64,000 nucleotides of DNA, taken from NCBI GenBank assembly GCA_965219635.1, contig OZ244783.1, forward strand, positions 124,001 to 188,000. Reading direction: 5' to 3'. A model generated the notes under the pieces. That model did not search any database and was not told where the DNA came from. It saw only the letters and a program-made list of their open reading frames with translations. The DNA is from JAPOXR01 sp965219635. GTDB lineage: Bacteria > Pseudomonadota > Alphaproteobacteria > Rhodobacterales > Rhodobacteraceae. Below, in pieces: positions 25,855 through 34,132 of this stretch; position 1 is the first letter of the stretch; each line of letters starts with the position of its first letter. The translations under genes and the position numbers were made by a program.

Positions 25855-26834
25855 CCGCGACCCTGACCCAACTGGAAGCAGCCGACTTCATCAACCGGTC
25901 GTTCAAGCGCTTGCCACGATCCTATGGCGACGCGCTGGTTGAAGCGGCGCTAGCCGATGAGCGGATCGTGGCGCTTTGCGCAGATCTTGTTCCGCCGACC
26001 GAGACCGACCGTTTCCGGGACGAACTGCCCGGGCGTTTCCACAATGTCGGGATTGCGGAAGCCAACATGATCGGCATGGCCGGTGGAATGGCGCGCTCGG
26101 GAGAAATACCGTTCTGTCATTCCTTTTGCGCATTCATCACAAAGCGCGTGCTCGACCAGATCACGATGCAGGCGGCCTATCCCGATCTCCCGGTCAAGTT
26201 GGTTGGATTTCTGCCCGGGGTTGCGACGATCCTGGGTGTCTCGCATCAGGCCATCGAAGATGTGGCAATCATGCGTGCGGTCCCCAATATGGCTGTATTC
26301 GAACCTTCGGGCCCCGAATATCACGCGGCCATGGTCCAGCTGGCGCTTGATTGGGACGGTCCGGCATATCTGCGCATGAAGCGGCCGGAAACAACGCCGC
26401 CACCGTTTGAACCGCAGAGTCTTGAGGTGGGCAAGGGTGTGATCCGGCGTGAAGGCGGAGACCTGGCAATTGTATCCGCCGGGCTTTGCGTGGCCGAGGC
26501 ACTAAAGGCTGCCGAGGTTCTGGCAGGCGAAGGCATAGATGCGCGTGTCGTCGACATGGCATCGCTCAAGCCGATTGATGCCGATTTGATCCTCGACTGT
26601 GCATCGCTGACAGGCGCCCTGGTTACAGCGGAAAACCATAGCATCATTGGCGGGCTAGGCTCTGCAGTTGCCGAGCTGCTGATGGATGAGGGCATCGGCC
26701 TGCCTTTCAGGCGGGTGGGCGTCCAGGACCGCTTCTGTGAAGGCGGAACCACCCCGTATCTGATGAACAAGTTTGGCCTCGACTCGGTGGCAATTGCACA
26801 GGCAGCGCGTGGCGTAATGGAGAGGAAGGGATGA
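25851..26834 (+). CDS. Transketolase, C-terminal subunit, copy 2
   Basis: The 327-residue protein starts at GTG overlapping the N-half stop (GTGA). The ThDP-activating Glu is in FHNVGIAEANMIGMAGG, the histidine block is LGVSHQAIEDVAIMRAVPN, and the C-terminal domain holds VTAENHSIIGGLGSAVAEL. It pairs with 25027 to form a heteromeric transketolase. Compared with copy 1 it keeps the common N-then-C order, so one operon did not simply arise by recent inverted duplication of the other. Confidence 0.9.
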   Translation: MTATLTQLEAADFINRSFKRLPRSYGDALVEAALADERIVALCADLVPPTETDRFRDELPGRFHNVGIAEANMIGMAGGMARSGEIPFCHSFCAFITKRVLDQITMQAAYPDLPVKLVGFLPGVATILGVSHQAIEDVAIMRAVPNMAVFEPSGPEYHAAMVQLALDWDGPAYLRMKRPETTPPPFEPQSLEVGKGVIRREGGDLAIVSAGLCVAEALKAAEVLAGEGIDARVVDMASLKPIDADLILDCASLTGALVTAENHSIIGGLGSAVAELLMDEGIGLPFRRVGVQDRFCEGGTTPYLMNKFGLDSVAIAQAARGVMERKG

Positions 26835-26977
26835 ACACGGGTTCTCGCGCCGAACAGGAGTGGGTCGCAGCACCATTGGGTCCGGAATGCCGACAGGTCA
26901 ATGTGTACGAACAACCCGCCAAACCGGTGGCAATGAACCTCTACGCGCCTGAATTCACAGCCTGCACGAAACGGTAG
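26831..26977 (+). CDS. 48-residue ORF wedged in the operon
   Basis: The ATG overlaps the transketolase C-half stop as ATGA, and the TAG ends one base before the ATG of the enolase-superfamily gene. No other gene explains these 147 bases. The product has no signal peptide or membrane segment; QVNVYEQPAKPVAMNLYAPEF is cut here to its core VNVYEQPAKPVAMNLYAP. I recognise no family. It may be a real small protein, a translational relay needed because the next gene lacks a clear ribosome site, or a remnant of a larger gene. Confidence 0.4.
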   Translation: MNTGSRAEQEWVAAPLGPECRQVNVYEQPAKPVAMNLYAPEFTACTKR

Positions 26978-26978
26978 A

Positions 26979-28136
26979 ATGCAGTTCCGGAACACCATAA
27001 CGATTTCAGGGCTGGACGTTTTCCCGATCCGGGCAATGGGCGGCGTCTCGCCGAGAATGGCTCTTGGCACCATGCCGACACGTCCGGCTCTGTTGATCAG
27101 GATAGAAGACACATCAGGCTGTTTCGGTTGGGGCGAAATCTGGGCGAATTTTCCGCCGCGCGCCAATATCCACAAGGCTCACATTATTGAAGATGTGGTC
27201 GTTGCGCACTTGGACAGGTTCCAATTCGCGGACCCGCGCGAGGTTCAGAATGCCCTGCGCGACAGGCTCTCGGTGTATTTCCTGCATGTCGGGCAGTCAC
27301 AGGTCTTCGAACACATACTTGCCGGAATTGATACGGCCTTGTGGGATCTGGCGTTGCGGCATTCAGGCGTGTCTTTCGCTGAATTCATGGAGTTGCCGGC
27401 GCCATTGGCGCGATCCTATGCGACCTCGATCAATGCAGAAGACCTCGACAGGTTGATTCCGGCCCATTCAGGCCTGGGCCAGACATACTTCAAATTGAAG
27501 GTCGGTTTTGCGGAACACGGATGCAGAGAGATTGTCGAGCACGCCTCCCGCCTATGCCCGGATGGGTCGCGTATCATGGTCGACAGCAACCAGTCCTGGA
27601 CCCTAGAGCAGGCGAGGACATCGCTGCAGTCAATCGAAGACTTTTCACCATACTTTGCGGAAGAGGCCCTTCCGGCCAATGCCTCATTGTCGGATTGGGA
27701 AGACCTGGCGGATGCTACCGGCATACCCCTGGCGGGTGGCGAGAACATCTACGGCATAGACGGCTTTCTTAGGATGACGCGCGCCGGCATGCGGGTACTG
27801 CAGCCCGATGTGGCAAAGTGGGGCGGCGTATCCGGCGCGCTGGATCTTGTTGCCGCCGTCCCGGACGAAATCCTGGTGTGGCCTCATTTCATGGGAACAG
27901 CTGTGGGGCAGATTGCGGCGCTGTCAATATCGGCCGCGGTTGGTGACAAGTCATCCTGCGAGATCGACGCAAACTGCAACGCATTGCGCACGGACCTTTG
28001 CGGAGACATCATCAAGATAACGGATGGAATGGTGAAGTTGCCCGAAGACCCGGGATTGGTTGTTCCTCCGGACCGGGATCTGTTGGAGCGGTTCAAGGAC
28101 ATGCATTGCGTCAGCGGCCGCCTCGCAGCTACCTGA
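26979..28136 (+). CDS. Enolase-superfamily acid-sugar dehydratase (mandelate racemase subgroup)
   Basis: The 385-residue protein has the capping domain at the N-terminus and a barrel with the KxK catalytic motif YFKLKVG near residue 171. Metal ligands are Asp in MVDSNQSW (near 200), Glu in FAEEAL and Glu in GGENIYG. The Asp-His dyad of the mandelate racemase subgroup appears as QPDVAKWGG and PHFMG (His near 303). Such enzymes dehydrate sugar acids to 2-keto-3-deoxy acids, or racemise. It follows the 48-residue ORF and overlaps or abuts the E1 alpha gene, so its product may be a keto acid handled by downstream enzymes. Confidence 0.88.
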   Translation: MQFRNTITISGLDVFPIRAMGGVSPRMALGTMPTRPALLIRIEDTSGCFGWGEIWANFPPRANIHKAHIIEDVVVAHLDRFQFADPREVQNALRDRLSVYFLHVGQSQVFEHILAGIDTALWDLALRHSGVSFAEFMELPAPLARSYATSINAEDLDRLIPAHSGLGQTYFKLKVGFAEHGCREIVEHASRLCPDGSRIMVDSNQSWTLEQARTSLQSIEDFSPYFAEEALPANASLSDWEDLADATGIPLAGGENIYGIDGFLRMTRAGMRVLQPDVAKWGGVSGALDLVAAVPDEILVWPHFMGTAVGQIAALSISAAVGDKSSCEIDANCNALRTDLCGDIIKITDGMVKLPEDPGLVVPPDRDLLERFKDMHCVSGRLAAT

Positions 28137-28147
28137 TGGGAGAAGAA

Positions 28148-29134
28148 ATGAAGAACACGGGCACCAATTTCTCGAATGAGCAGATGCTGGGATTCTACCG
28201 CGGCATGCTTCGCATTAGGCGTGTGGAAGAACAAGTCGGCAGGGATGCCAAGGCCGGGAACATCCCCGGTGCTGTTCACCTCTACATCGGCCAGGAGGCA
28301 GTCGGCGTGGGAGTCTGCTCGCAGCTCAATGACAATGACTGGATTGCTTCAACCCACCGGGGGCACGGGCACTATCTCGCCAAGGGCGGCGATACCAGGT
28401 TGCTGATGGCGGAGATCTACGGCCGGGAGACCGGTATGTGCAGAGGTCACGGCGGTTCGATGCATGTGGCGAACTTCTCCAAGGGTATCATTGGGGCCAA
28501 TGGCATAGTTGGCGCCGGTATTTCGATCACGACCGGCGCAGCCTGGGCAGCGCAACTCGACGGAAAAGGGGCAGTCGGGATTGCCTTCTTCGGCGACGGA
28601 GCCGCCAATCAGGGTGTGCTATGCGAGGCACTGAATGTCTCGGTGCTCTGGAAGCTGCCGGTAGTTTTTGTTTGCGAGAATAACGGGTTCTCCGAGTTCT
28701 CGCCTTCATCCACCGTGACCGCAGGCAGTATCGCGGACCGCGCCAATCCTTATGGCGCCGCCAGTGAAACCGTGGATGGCAACGACCTCATTGCTGTCTG
28801 GCAATGCGCTGCGCGAGCAATCAGGCGCGCCCGGGATGGAAACGGTCCAACCTTGATCGAAGCGCGAACCTATCGCCAGCGAGGGCATGTGGAGGCAGAG
28901 GCTTCATTCCTCGGAGCAAAATACAGGGCAGACGAAGAAGTCGAGCAATGGATCGCACGGGATCCGATCCCGGCCTTCGCAAAACGGATTCTGGATGCAG
29001 AACAAGCTACCCAGTCCGACCTCGACAGGATCGAACGGGAGATCATGGAGGAGGTTGCAGATGCGGTGAGCTTTGCAGAAGCCTCGCCCTATCCGGATCC
29101 TGCGGATCAGGGCACGGATTACATGTTTGCCTGA
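28148..29134 (+). CDS. ThDP-dependent 2-oxoacid/acetoin-type dehydrogenase E1 alpha
   Basis: The 328-residue protein is the alpha subunit of an alpha2beta2 E1. STHRGHGHYLAKGGD and CRGHGGSMHVANFSKG are the substrate-channel blocks, and GDGAANQGVLCEAL followed by VCENNGFSEF is the ThDP/metal motif. No mitochondrial-type phosphorylation loop is relevant. The start at 28148 has GGAGAAGA directly upstream; ATG at 28136, overlapping the previous stop as TGATG, is an alternative. It is close to pyruvate and acetoin dehydrogenase E1 proteins; the real 2-oxo substrate may come from this pathway. Confidence 0.9.
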   Translation: MKNTGTNFSNEQMLGFYRGMLRIRRVEEQVGRDAKAGNIPGAVHLYIGQEAVGVGVCSQLNDNDWIASTHRGHGHYLAKGGDTRLLMAEIYGRETGMCRGHGGSMHVANFSKGIIGANGIVGAGISITTGAAWAAQLDGKGAVGIAFFGDGAANQGVLCEALNVSVLWKLPVVFVCENNGFSEFSPSSTVTAGSIADRANPYGAASETVDGNDLIAVWQCAARAIRRARDGNGPTLIEARTYRQRGHVEAEASFLGAKYRADEEVEQWIARDPIPAFAKRILDAEQATQSDLDRIEREIMEEVADAVSFAEASPYPDPADQGTDYMFA

Positions 29135-29147
29135 GGGAGCATCTGAC

Positions 29148-30134
29148 ATGGCAAGAAAGCGAATGATCCAGGCGATCAACGAAACGCTGCATCGCGAAAT
29201 GGCGAAGGACGACAGGATCGTCGTGTTTGGGGAAGATGTCGAAATCAGCCTGTTCGGAGATACACGGGGACTGAAAGAGAAGTTCGGGACACGCGTTCGC
29301 AACATGCCAATCTCCGAGACAGTCATGAGCGGCATGGCGGTCGGCGCCGCGGCGGCGGGATACAAGGTGATCTGCCACATGATGTTCGGGAATTTCATGT
29401 ACACAGGCTTTGACAGTATCGCCAACCAGGCCAGCAAGCTGCGCTACATGACAGCCGGGCAGATATCGCTCCCGATCGTCTATATGGGCGTCTTTGGTGG
29501 CGGGCGTTCCGCAGCTGCGCAGCATTCCGACGCCATGCATCCATTGTTCATGAACCTTGGCGGGATAAAGGTGGCGCTTCCGGCCACACCAGCCGATGCG
29601 ATGGGACTGCTTCGAGCCTCGATCCATGATCCCAACCCGGTGGTGTTTCTCCAGGCAGCAGGCAGGGGCGGGGAGTCAGGAGAGGTCCCGGACGGGGATC
29701 ACATCATTGAACTTGGCCGGGCCTCCAGGGTGCATGAGGGAGACGACGTAACGGTGGTGGCGATCGGAGCAATGGTTCGGCCCGCGTTGAGAGCGGCCCA
29801 AAAACTGGCAAGGGACGGAATTGGCGTGGAACTGATAGATCCACGCACATTGGTTCCCCTGGACAGCGACGCAATCCTGGCTTCTGTCCGCAGAACCGGA
29901 CGGATGGTTGTCGTCGACGAGGCCCGCGATCTGTGCTCGGCTGCCTCTCACATTGCTGCAATCTGTGCCGATCAGGCATTCGATGCGCTCAAGGCGCCCA
30001 TTCGGCGGGTGACCGTACCGGATGTGGCGCTGCCCTATTCTCCACCGCTCGAAAAAGCCCTGCTGCCCAATGAAGCCAGCATCTCCGAGGCCGTTCACCA
30101 GGTCTTGGGCAAACTATCAACAGCGGGAGCTTGA
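29148..30134 (+). CDS. ThDP-dependent 2-oxoacid/acetoin-type dehydrogenase E1 beta
   Basis: The 328-residue beta subunit begins MARKRMIQAINETLHREM and carries FGEDVE, the ThDP-activating Glu region PISETVMSGMAVGAAAAGYK, and the C-terminal block RTLVPLDSDAILASVRRTGR. PDVALPYSPPLEKALLPN is the usual end. GAGGGAG upstream is the ribosome site; longer frames lie inside E1 alpha. Together the two subunits decarboxylate a 2-oxo acid and pass the acyl or aldehyde unit to a lipoyl group. Confidence 0.92.
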   Translation: MARKRMIQAINETLHREMAKDDRIVVFGEDVEISLFGDTRGLKEKFGTRVRNMPISETVMSGMAVGAAAAGYKVICHMMFGNFMYTGFDSIANQASKLRYMTAGQISLPIVYMGVFGGGRSAAAQHSDAMHPLFMNLGGIKVALPATPADAMGLLRASIHDPNPVVFLQAAGRGGESGEVPDGDHIIELGRASRVHEGDDVTVVAIGAMVRPALRAAQKLARDGIGVELIDPRTLVPLDSDAILASVRRTGRMVVVDEARDLCSAASHIAAICADQAFDALKAPIRRVTVPDVALPYSPPLEKALLPNEASISEAVHQVLGKLSTAGA

Positions 30135-30137
30135 GCC

Positions 30138-30380
30138 ATGAAGGTTGCGCTGAAAATGCCCAGGATCGGCATGAACATGGAAGAGGGCACGATTGTCGCC
30201 TGGCGAGTCCAACCTGGTGAAGCATTCACGGAAGGGGATATCCTCTACGAAGTTGAAACCGAGAAGGTCACCAACGAATATGAGGCGCCTTGCAACGGCT
30301 TGATGCTTGAACATTTGGCAGAGGAAGGCTCGGATGTCCCGGTTGGCGACAACGTCTGCAGGATCGAAAGAACTGACTGA
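30138..30380 (+). CDS. Free-standing lipoyl (biotinyl_lipoyl) domain protein
   Basis: The 80-residue protein is only a lipoyl domain. The attachment lysine is Lys43 in VETEKVTNEYEAP, with the preceding GDILYEVE strand and upstream GMNMEEGTIVAW typical for E2 lipoyl domains. No peripheral-subunit-binding or acyltransferase domain follows; the frame ends at a stop at 30380. It starts 3 bases after E1 beta, so it should be the acceptor for that E1. A complete E2 and an E3 are not in the window, so the acyl group must be transferred by another protein. Confidence 0.9.
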   Translation: MKVALKMPRIGMNMEEGTIVAWRVQPGEAFTEGDILYEVETEKVTNEYEAPCNGLMLEHLAEEGSDVPVGDNVCRIERTD

Positions 30381-30440
30381 TCGCCGGCTCTTTGATGCCC
30401 GGATTCAGCAACCAGTCGCGGCGCATCCGGAGGAAACTGC

Positions 30441-31172
30441 ATGAACAGGCTCGACGGGAAGATTGCCCTCATTACCGGAGGCGCGCATGGCATCGGCGCG
30501 GCAGATGCCCGGTTGTTTGCATGCGCTGGCGCCAAGGTCATCATCACCGACGTCGATGAAGAGCAAGGGCAGTCAACCGCCAATGACATCGGCAAGTCAT
30601 GCCAGTTCATCATGCAAGATGTTGCGTTGGAAGATGACTGGATCCGGGTTGTCCGGCAGGTTGAGCAGGAGCACGGCCGAATTGATGTCCTGGTGAATAA
30701 TGCGGGCATATTTCGCGTGATGGGAACTGAAGATACGTCGCTGAAGGCCTGGGACCAGATTGTCGCAGTCAACCAGACAGGGACCTTCCTTGGAATCAGG
30801 AGTGTGGTTCCAGGCATGAAACGCCGACGCTCCGGCAGCATCATCAACATGTCATCGATCGCCGGCCTTGCGGCCGCGCCACGAGCACCGGCTTATTCCG
30901 CCGCAAAATGGGCGGTGCGGGGGCTGACAAAGTCCGCGGCAGCTGAATTTGCGCCCTATGGCATCCGGGTAAATTCGGTGCACCCCGGCTTGATCAACAC
31001 GCGCATGATGGACGAATTCGGATCAACGCCCGAAAGACTGGATGCGCGTGTTCCTCTTGGCCGCCAGGGAATGGTTGAGGAGGTCGCGCGTGTGGTGCTC
31101 TTTCTTGCCTCCGACGAGTCCAGCTATTGTACCGGGCATGAGTTTGTGGTCGACGGCGCATTGAAGGCATGA
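30441..31172 (+). CDS. Short-chain dehydrogenase/reductase
   Basis: This 243-residue SDR has TGGAHGIG near residues 12-19, Asp in ITDVDEEQ after strand 2 (suggesting NAD preference), NNAG near 86-89, Ser in NMSSIAGL and YSAAKWA near 151-157. GGAGGAAACTGC upstream is a strong ribosome site. It is the last gene of the plus-strand operon. It may oxidise a secondary alcohol intermediate; substrate unknown. Confidence 0.88.
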   Translation: MNRLDGKIALITGGAHGIGAADARLFACAGAKVIITDVDEEQGQSTANDIGKSCQFIMQDVALEDDWIRVVRQVEQEHGRIDVLVNNAGIFRVMGTEDTSLKAWDQIVAVNQTGTFLGIRSVVPGMKRRRSGSIINMSSIAGLAAAPRAPAYSAAKWAVRGLTKSAAAEFAPYGIRVNSVHPGLINTRMMDEFGSTPERLDARVPLGRQGMVEEVARVVLFLASDESSYCTGHEFVVDGALKA

Positions 31173-31324
31173 ATCGGGACGCAACCGATACCGTCGTCAC
31201 TATCTGGAAGCAGTAGCGCAATCCTCTTGGCCGGCCGGCTGCCATCTTGGTTTTCCGCGTATCAGAACATCACTTGGCGGCCCGTAGGTCTGCTCTCGGC
31301 CGTAGGTACGCCGATAGGTCGATG

Positions 31325-31380
31325 AGCCCGGCCAGGGATTGCCGATCCAGTTGTGGATGGGCTTCCAGATGGGCCGGGCT
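31325..31380. terminator. Possible stem-loop between convergent SDR genes
   Basis: AGCCCGGCC (31325-31333) pairs with GGCCGGGCT (31372-31380), with an inner ATCCA/TGGAT stem, followed by GGGTGTTTT. It sits in the 270-base gap between two convergent SDR genes, where a terminator is expected. The long loop makes it only a candidate. I see no gene in 31173-31442. Confidence 0.3.
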
Positions 31381-31442
31381 GGGTGTTTTCCTGAAGACTT
31401 ACTGCGCTGGCAATTCTGCCGGATCGTCTGGTTTCACTGCGG

Positions 31443-32189
31443 TCAGATGCAGCGGCCACCGTCGACTTCAAGTACGACGCCCGTAACCATGCCTGCATCA
31501 TCGCCAGCGAGATAAAGGGTGGCGCTTGCTATATCCGCCAGGGTTGCAAAACGGCCAAGAGGAATGCCGCTTCGAAACTTCTCGCGTATTTCAGGGGTGT
31601 CCTCTCCCATGAAGGTCGGAAGGAGTGGCGTCTCCCCGGCAACAGGGGCAACGGCGTTTACCCGGATGCGATCCTCTGCCAGTTCGATGGCCATGGACTT
31701 TGTCATGAGATTTACCGCTCCCTTGGAGGCATTGTACCAAGTGAGCCCGGGCCGCGGGCGGATGCCGGCTGCTGAACTGATGTTGACGATTGATCCGCCG
31801 CCCGCCTGGCGCAAATGCGGTACCACCGCAAGACTCATGAGGTAGATGGATTTCACGTTGACGGCGAATACCCTGTCGAATTCCGCTTCGGTTACATCAA
31901 GCATCGGCTTGTTGCGGTAGGAGGTGCCCGCGTTGTTGACGACTATGTCGAGCTTGCCGAACTCTTCAATGCACTGATCGACAGTCCTTTTCAGGCCTTC
32001 GCCGTCAGTTACGTCGCAACCAAATGCTCTCGTACTGCTGCCGAGTTGGGCGGCTGCGGCAGTTGCCGCCTCTGCATTCAGATCAAGGATAGCCACCCTC
32101 GCGCCTTCCTGGACGAACATTTCGGCGATGCCAAACCCGAACCCTTGTGCTCCGCCGGTCACGAGTGCCGTCTTTCCTTTCAACTTCAT
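31443..32189 (-). CDS. Short-chain dehydrogenase/reductase
   Basis: The 248-residue SDR has TGGAQGFGFG near residues 11-20, Asp in ILDLNAEA (NAD preference suggested), NNAG near 88-91, Ser in NISSAAGI and YNASK near 152-156. The C-terminal GDDAGMVTGVVLEVDGG is typical. It lies 18 bases after the aldehyde dehydrogenase gene on the same strand, so alcohol and aldehyde oxidation may be coupled. Substrate unknown. Confidence 0.88.
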   Translation of the reverse strand: MKLKGKTALVTGGAQGFGFGIAEMFVQEGARVAILDLNAEAATAAAAQLGSSTRAFGCDVTDGEGLKRTVDQCIEEFGKLDIVVNNAGTSYRNKPMLDVTEAEFDRVFAVNVKSIYLMSLAVVPHLRQAGGGSIVNISSAAGIRPRPGLTWYNASKGAVNLMTKSMAIELAEDRIRVNAVAPVAGETPLLPTFMGEDTPEIREKFRSGIPLGRFATLADIASATLYLAGDDAGMVTGVVLEVDGGRCI

Positions 32190-32207
32190 GTGCGTACTCC
32201 GTTTTTT

Positions 32208-33680
32208 CTATTGGTGGTTGATGACAATAGTTTTCGTCGCCGAAAATTCGTAGAGGGCCTCGAACCCCTTTTCGCGACCGTGTCCCGATTTTCCGACACC
32301 ACCGAAGGGCAGTTCTATACCCCCGCCAGCACCGTATCCGTTTACAAAGACTTGTCCGCAGCGCATCGCCCGGGCAACCCGCATCGCGCGGCTGCCATTG
32401 TTTGTCCACACTCCGGCGACAAGCCCATAGTCGGTTCCGTTTGCGATCTCTACAGCCTCCTGCTCATCCCGGAACGGCATGATCGACAGAACCGGGCCGA
32501 ACACTTCATCCCGTGCCAGTCTTGAGCCGGCATCGACCGGAGAAAACATGGCCGGTTTGACGTAGTAACCGGTATCAGGCGCCGAACTTGCAACGCGTCC
32601 CTCGGCGATCATTGGAACGCCCTCTTCCAGTGCTTCCTGAACGTAAGTGTTCACCCGCTCCCGTTGCGCCGGATTGATCATGGCGCCGAGATCGAGATCC
32701 TGATCGTGTGGTCCGGCAGTTGCGGAACTGAATCGCTCTGCCAAGGCCCTGGTCACTTCTTCGAACAGCGGCTGTTCGACCAGCACGCGGCTTCCAGCTG
32801 AGCATGTCTGCCCACCATTCTGTACAATTGCCTGAAAAAGGACGGGCAGAGCAGATTCCAGATCTGCGTCGGCGAACACGATCTGGGGCGACTTGCCGCC
32901 AAGCTCAAGCGTGCACCCGGTGTGATTTTTGGCTGCCGCAGCCTGAACAAGCGTGCCGGTATCCGGGCTTCCGGTAAAGGAAATGAAGTCCAGCCCCGGA
33001 TGACCGGCAAGCGCCGCTCCGGCTTCCGGACCGAGGCCGGACACAACATTCAGCACGCCCTCGGGGAATCCGGCTTCGAGCGCCAACTCGGCAATCCGGT
33101 GGAGAGTAAGCCCTGCATCTTCAGCGGGCTTGACGACACAGGTGTTTCCGCAGGCCAGAGAGGCGCCAACCGATCGCCCGAATATCTGGCTGGGGTAGTT
33201 CCATGGAACGATATGTCCGGTAACGCCATGCGGATCCCGCATGACTGCGACGGTATAACCCTGAAGGAACGGTATGGTATCTCCATGGAACTTGTCGGCG
33301 GCGGTTCCGTAGAATTCGAAATAGCGGGCAGTGGCTTCAATATCGGCGAGGCCTTGCCGCAAAGGCTTTCCGGTATCCTGCGACTCCAGCGCTCCCAATT
33401 CGGCTTTTCTCGAAAGTACGATTTCGCCCAGCTTCGCCAACAGGCGGCCGCGTTCAGTTGCGGTAAACCTGCTCCATTCATTTTCGAATGCGTCTCTCGC
33501 CCAACGGACGGCCAGGTCAATATCAATTGGACCTGACCGGGAAATCGTCGCAAACGGCAGCCCGTCAGACGGGCAGACGACCTCAATGGACTCTGCATTC
33601 TCGCTTTCGCGCAGCTCGCCGTTGATGATGTTCTGGTAGCGGTCCAGGGAGTTGCCACTGGTCTCGGATTTGTGAACCAT
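32208..33680 (-). CDS. NAD(P)-dependent aldehyde dehydrogenase
   Basis: The 490-residue ALDH has the cofactor-binding PWNYPSQIF, FTGSPDTG, catalytic Glu in LELGGKSPQIVF near residue 256-267, and the nucleophile Cys in NGGQTCSAGSR near 295. EVFGPVLSIMPF and the C-terminal ELPFGGVGKSGHGREKG complete the family pattern. It probably converts an aldehyde intermediate to an acid together with the downstream SDR. A FadR-type regulator gene lies upstream on the same strand with a 450-base gap. Confidence 0.93.
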   Translation of the reverse strand: MVHKSETSGNSLDRYQNIINGELRESENAESIEVVCPSDGLPFATISRSGPIDIDLAVRWARDAFENEWSRFTATERGRLLAKLGEIVLSRKAELGALESQDTGKPLRQGLADIEATARYFEFYGTAADKFHGDTIPFLQGYTVAVMRDPHGVTGHIVPWNYPSQIFGRSVGASLACGNTCVVKPAEDAGLTLHRIAELALEAGFPEGVLNVVSGLGPEAGAALAGHPGLDFISFTGSPDTGTLVQAAAAKNHTGCTLELGGKSPQIVFADADLESALPVLFQAIVQNGGQTCSAGSRVLVEQPLFEEVTRALAERFSSATAGPHDQDLDLGAMINPAQRERVNTYVQEALEEGVPMIAEGRVASSAPDTGYYVKPAMFSPVDAGSRLARDEVFGPVLSIMPFRDEQEAVEIANGTDYGLVAGVWTNNGSRAMRVARAMRCGQVFVNGYGAGGGIELPFGGVGKSGHGREKGFEALYEFSATKTIVINHQ

Positions 33681-34132
33681 GAGATTACACTGCCTCTAGA
33701 GCGGCCGGATTGGGCAAGGCTTGGTCTACTTGTGTCGAGGGACGCAGTTGGTCTTCAACATAGCCATGCAACTGCAATGCTGCCGTCGGCGCTGGTGGAG
33801 TCGCCGGTCCGAATTTGGTGGGCTGGGTCGGCAGCATTGTGATCGTCTGGCTGGACATGGAGGTGGACTACCACAGGCGAACCGCGCTGTCGCCCATGAT
33901 CGGCAAGACAGATTTCGCCGCATGTTCATGATTGACCATTTTGCAGTGCAACCGGCAGTTGCCAGTGAATGCGGATCGCCGTCTGCGAAAGAAGCCCATT
34001 ACTCCAGGCCAGAACGCCCCGAATTCCGTGGCAATCGATACAAAACTCGATTTCATCAACCACCGCGAGGTTCCGGCTGCCCGATGTACACGGGATGTAA
34101 AGCGGCTGAATTGTGAGTGGAAGCATACCTGT
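33681..34132 (-). other. Gap of about 450 bases with possible decayed coding remnants
   Basis: No intact gene is convincing here. On the minus strand one frame shows a haem-like CIDCH near 34040 and another frame shows NCRLHCKMVNHEHAA near 33930, resembling metal-binding fragments separated by a frame change. No continuous protein can be read. The stretch also contains the upstream region of the aldehyde dehydrogenase gene. A decayed gene is possible but unproved. Confidence 0.25.

Noticed and set aside
33721..34116. Plus-strand ORF of 131 codons in the ALDH-FadR gap
   Set aside because: No motif and Arg/Cys-rich composition typical of a non-coding frame.
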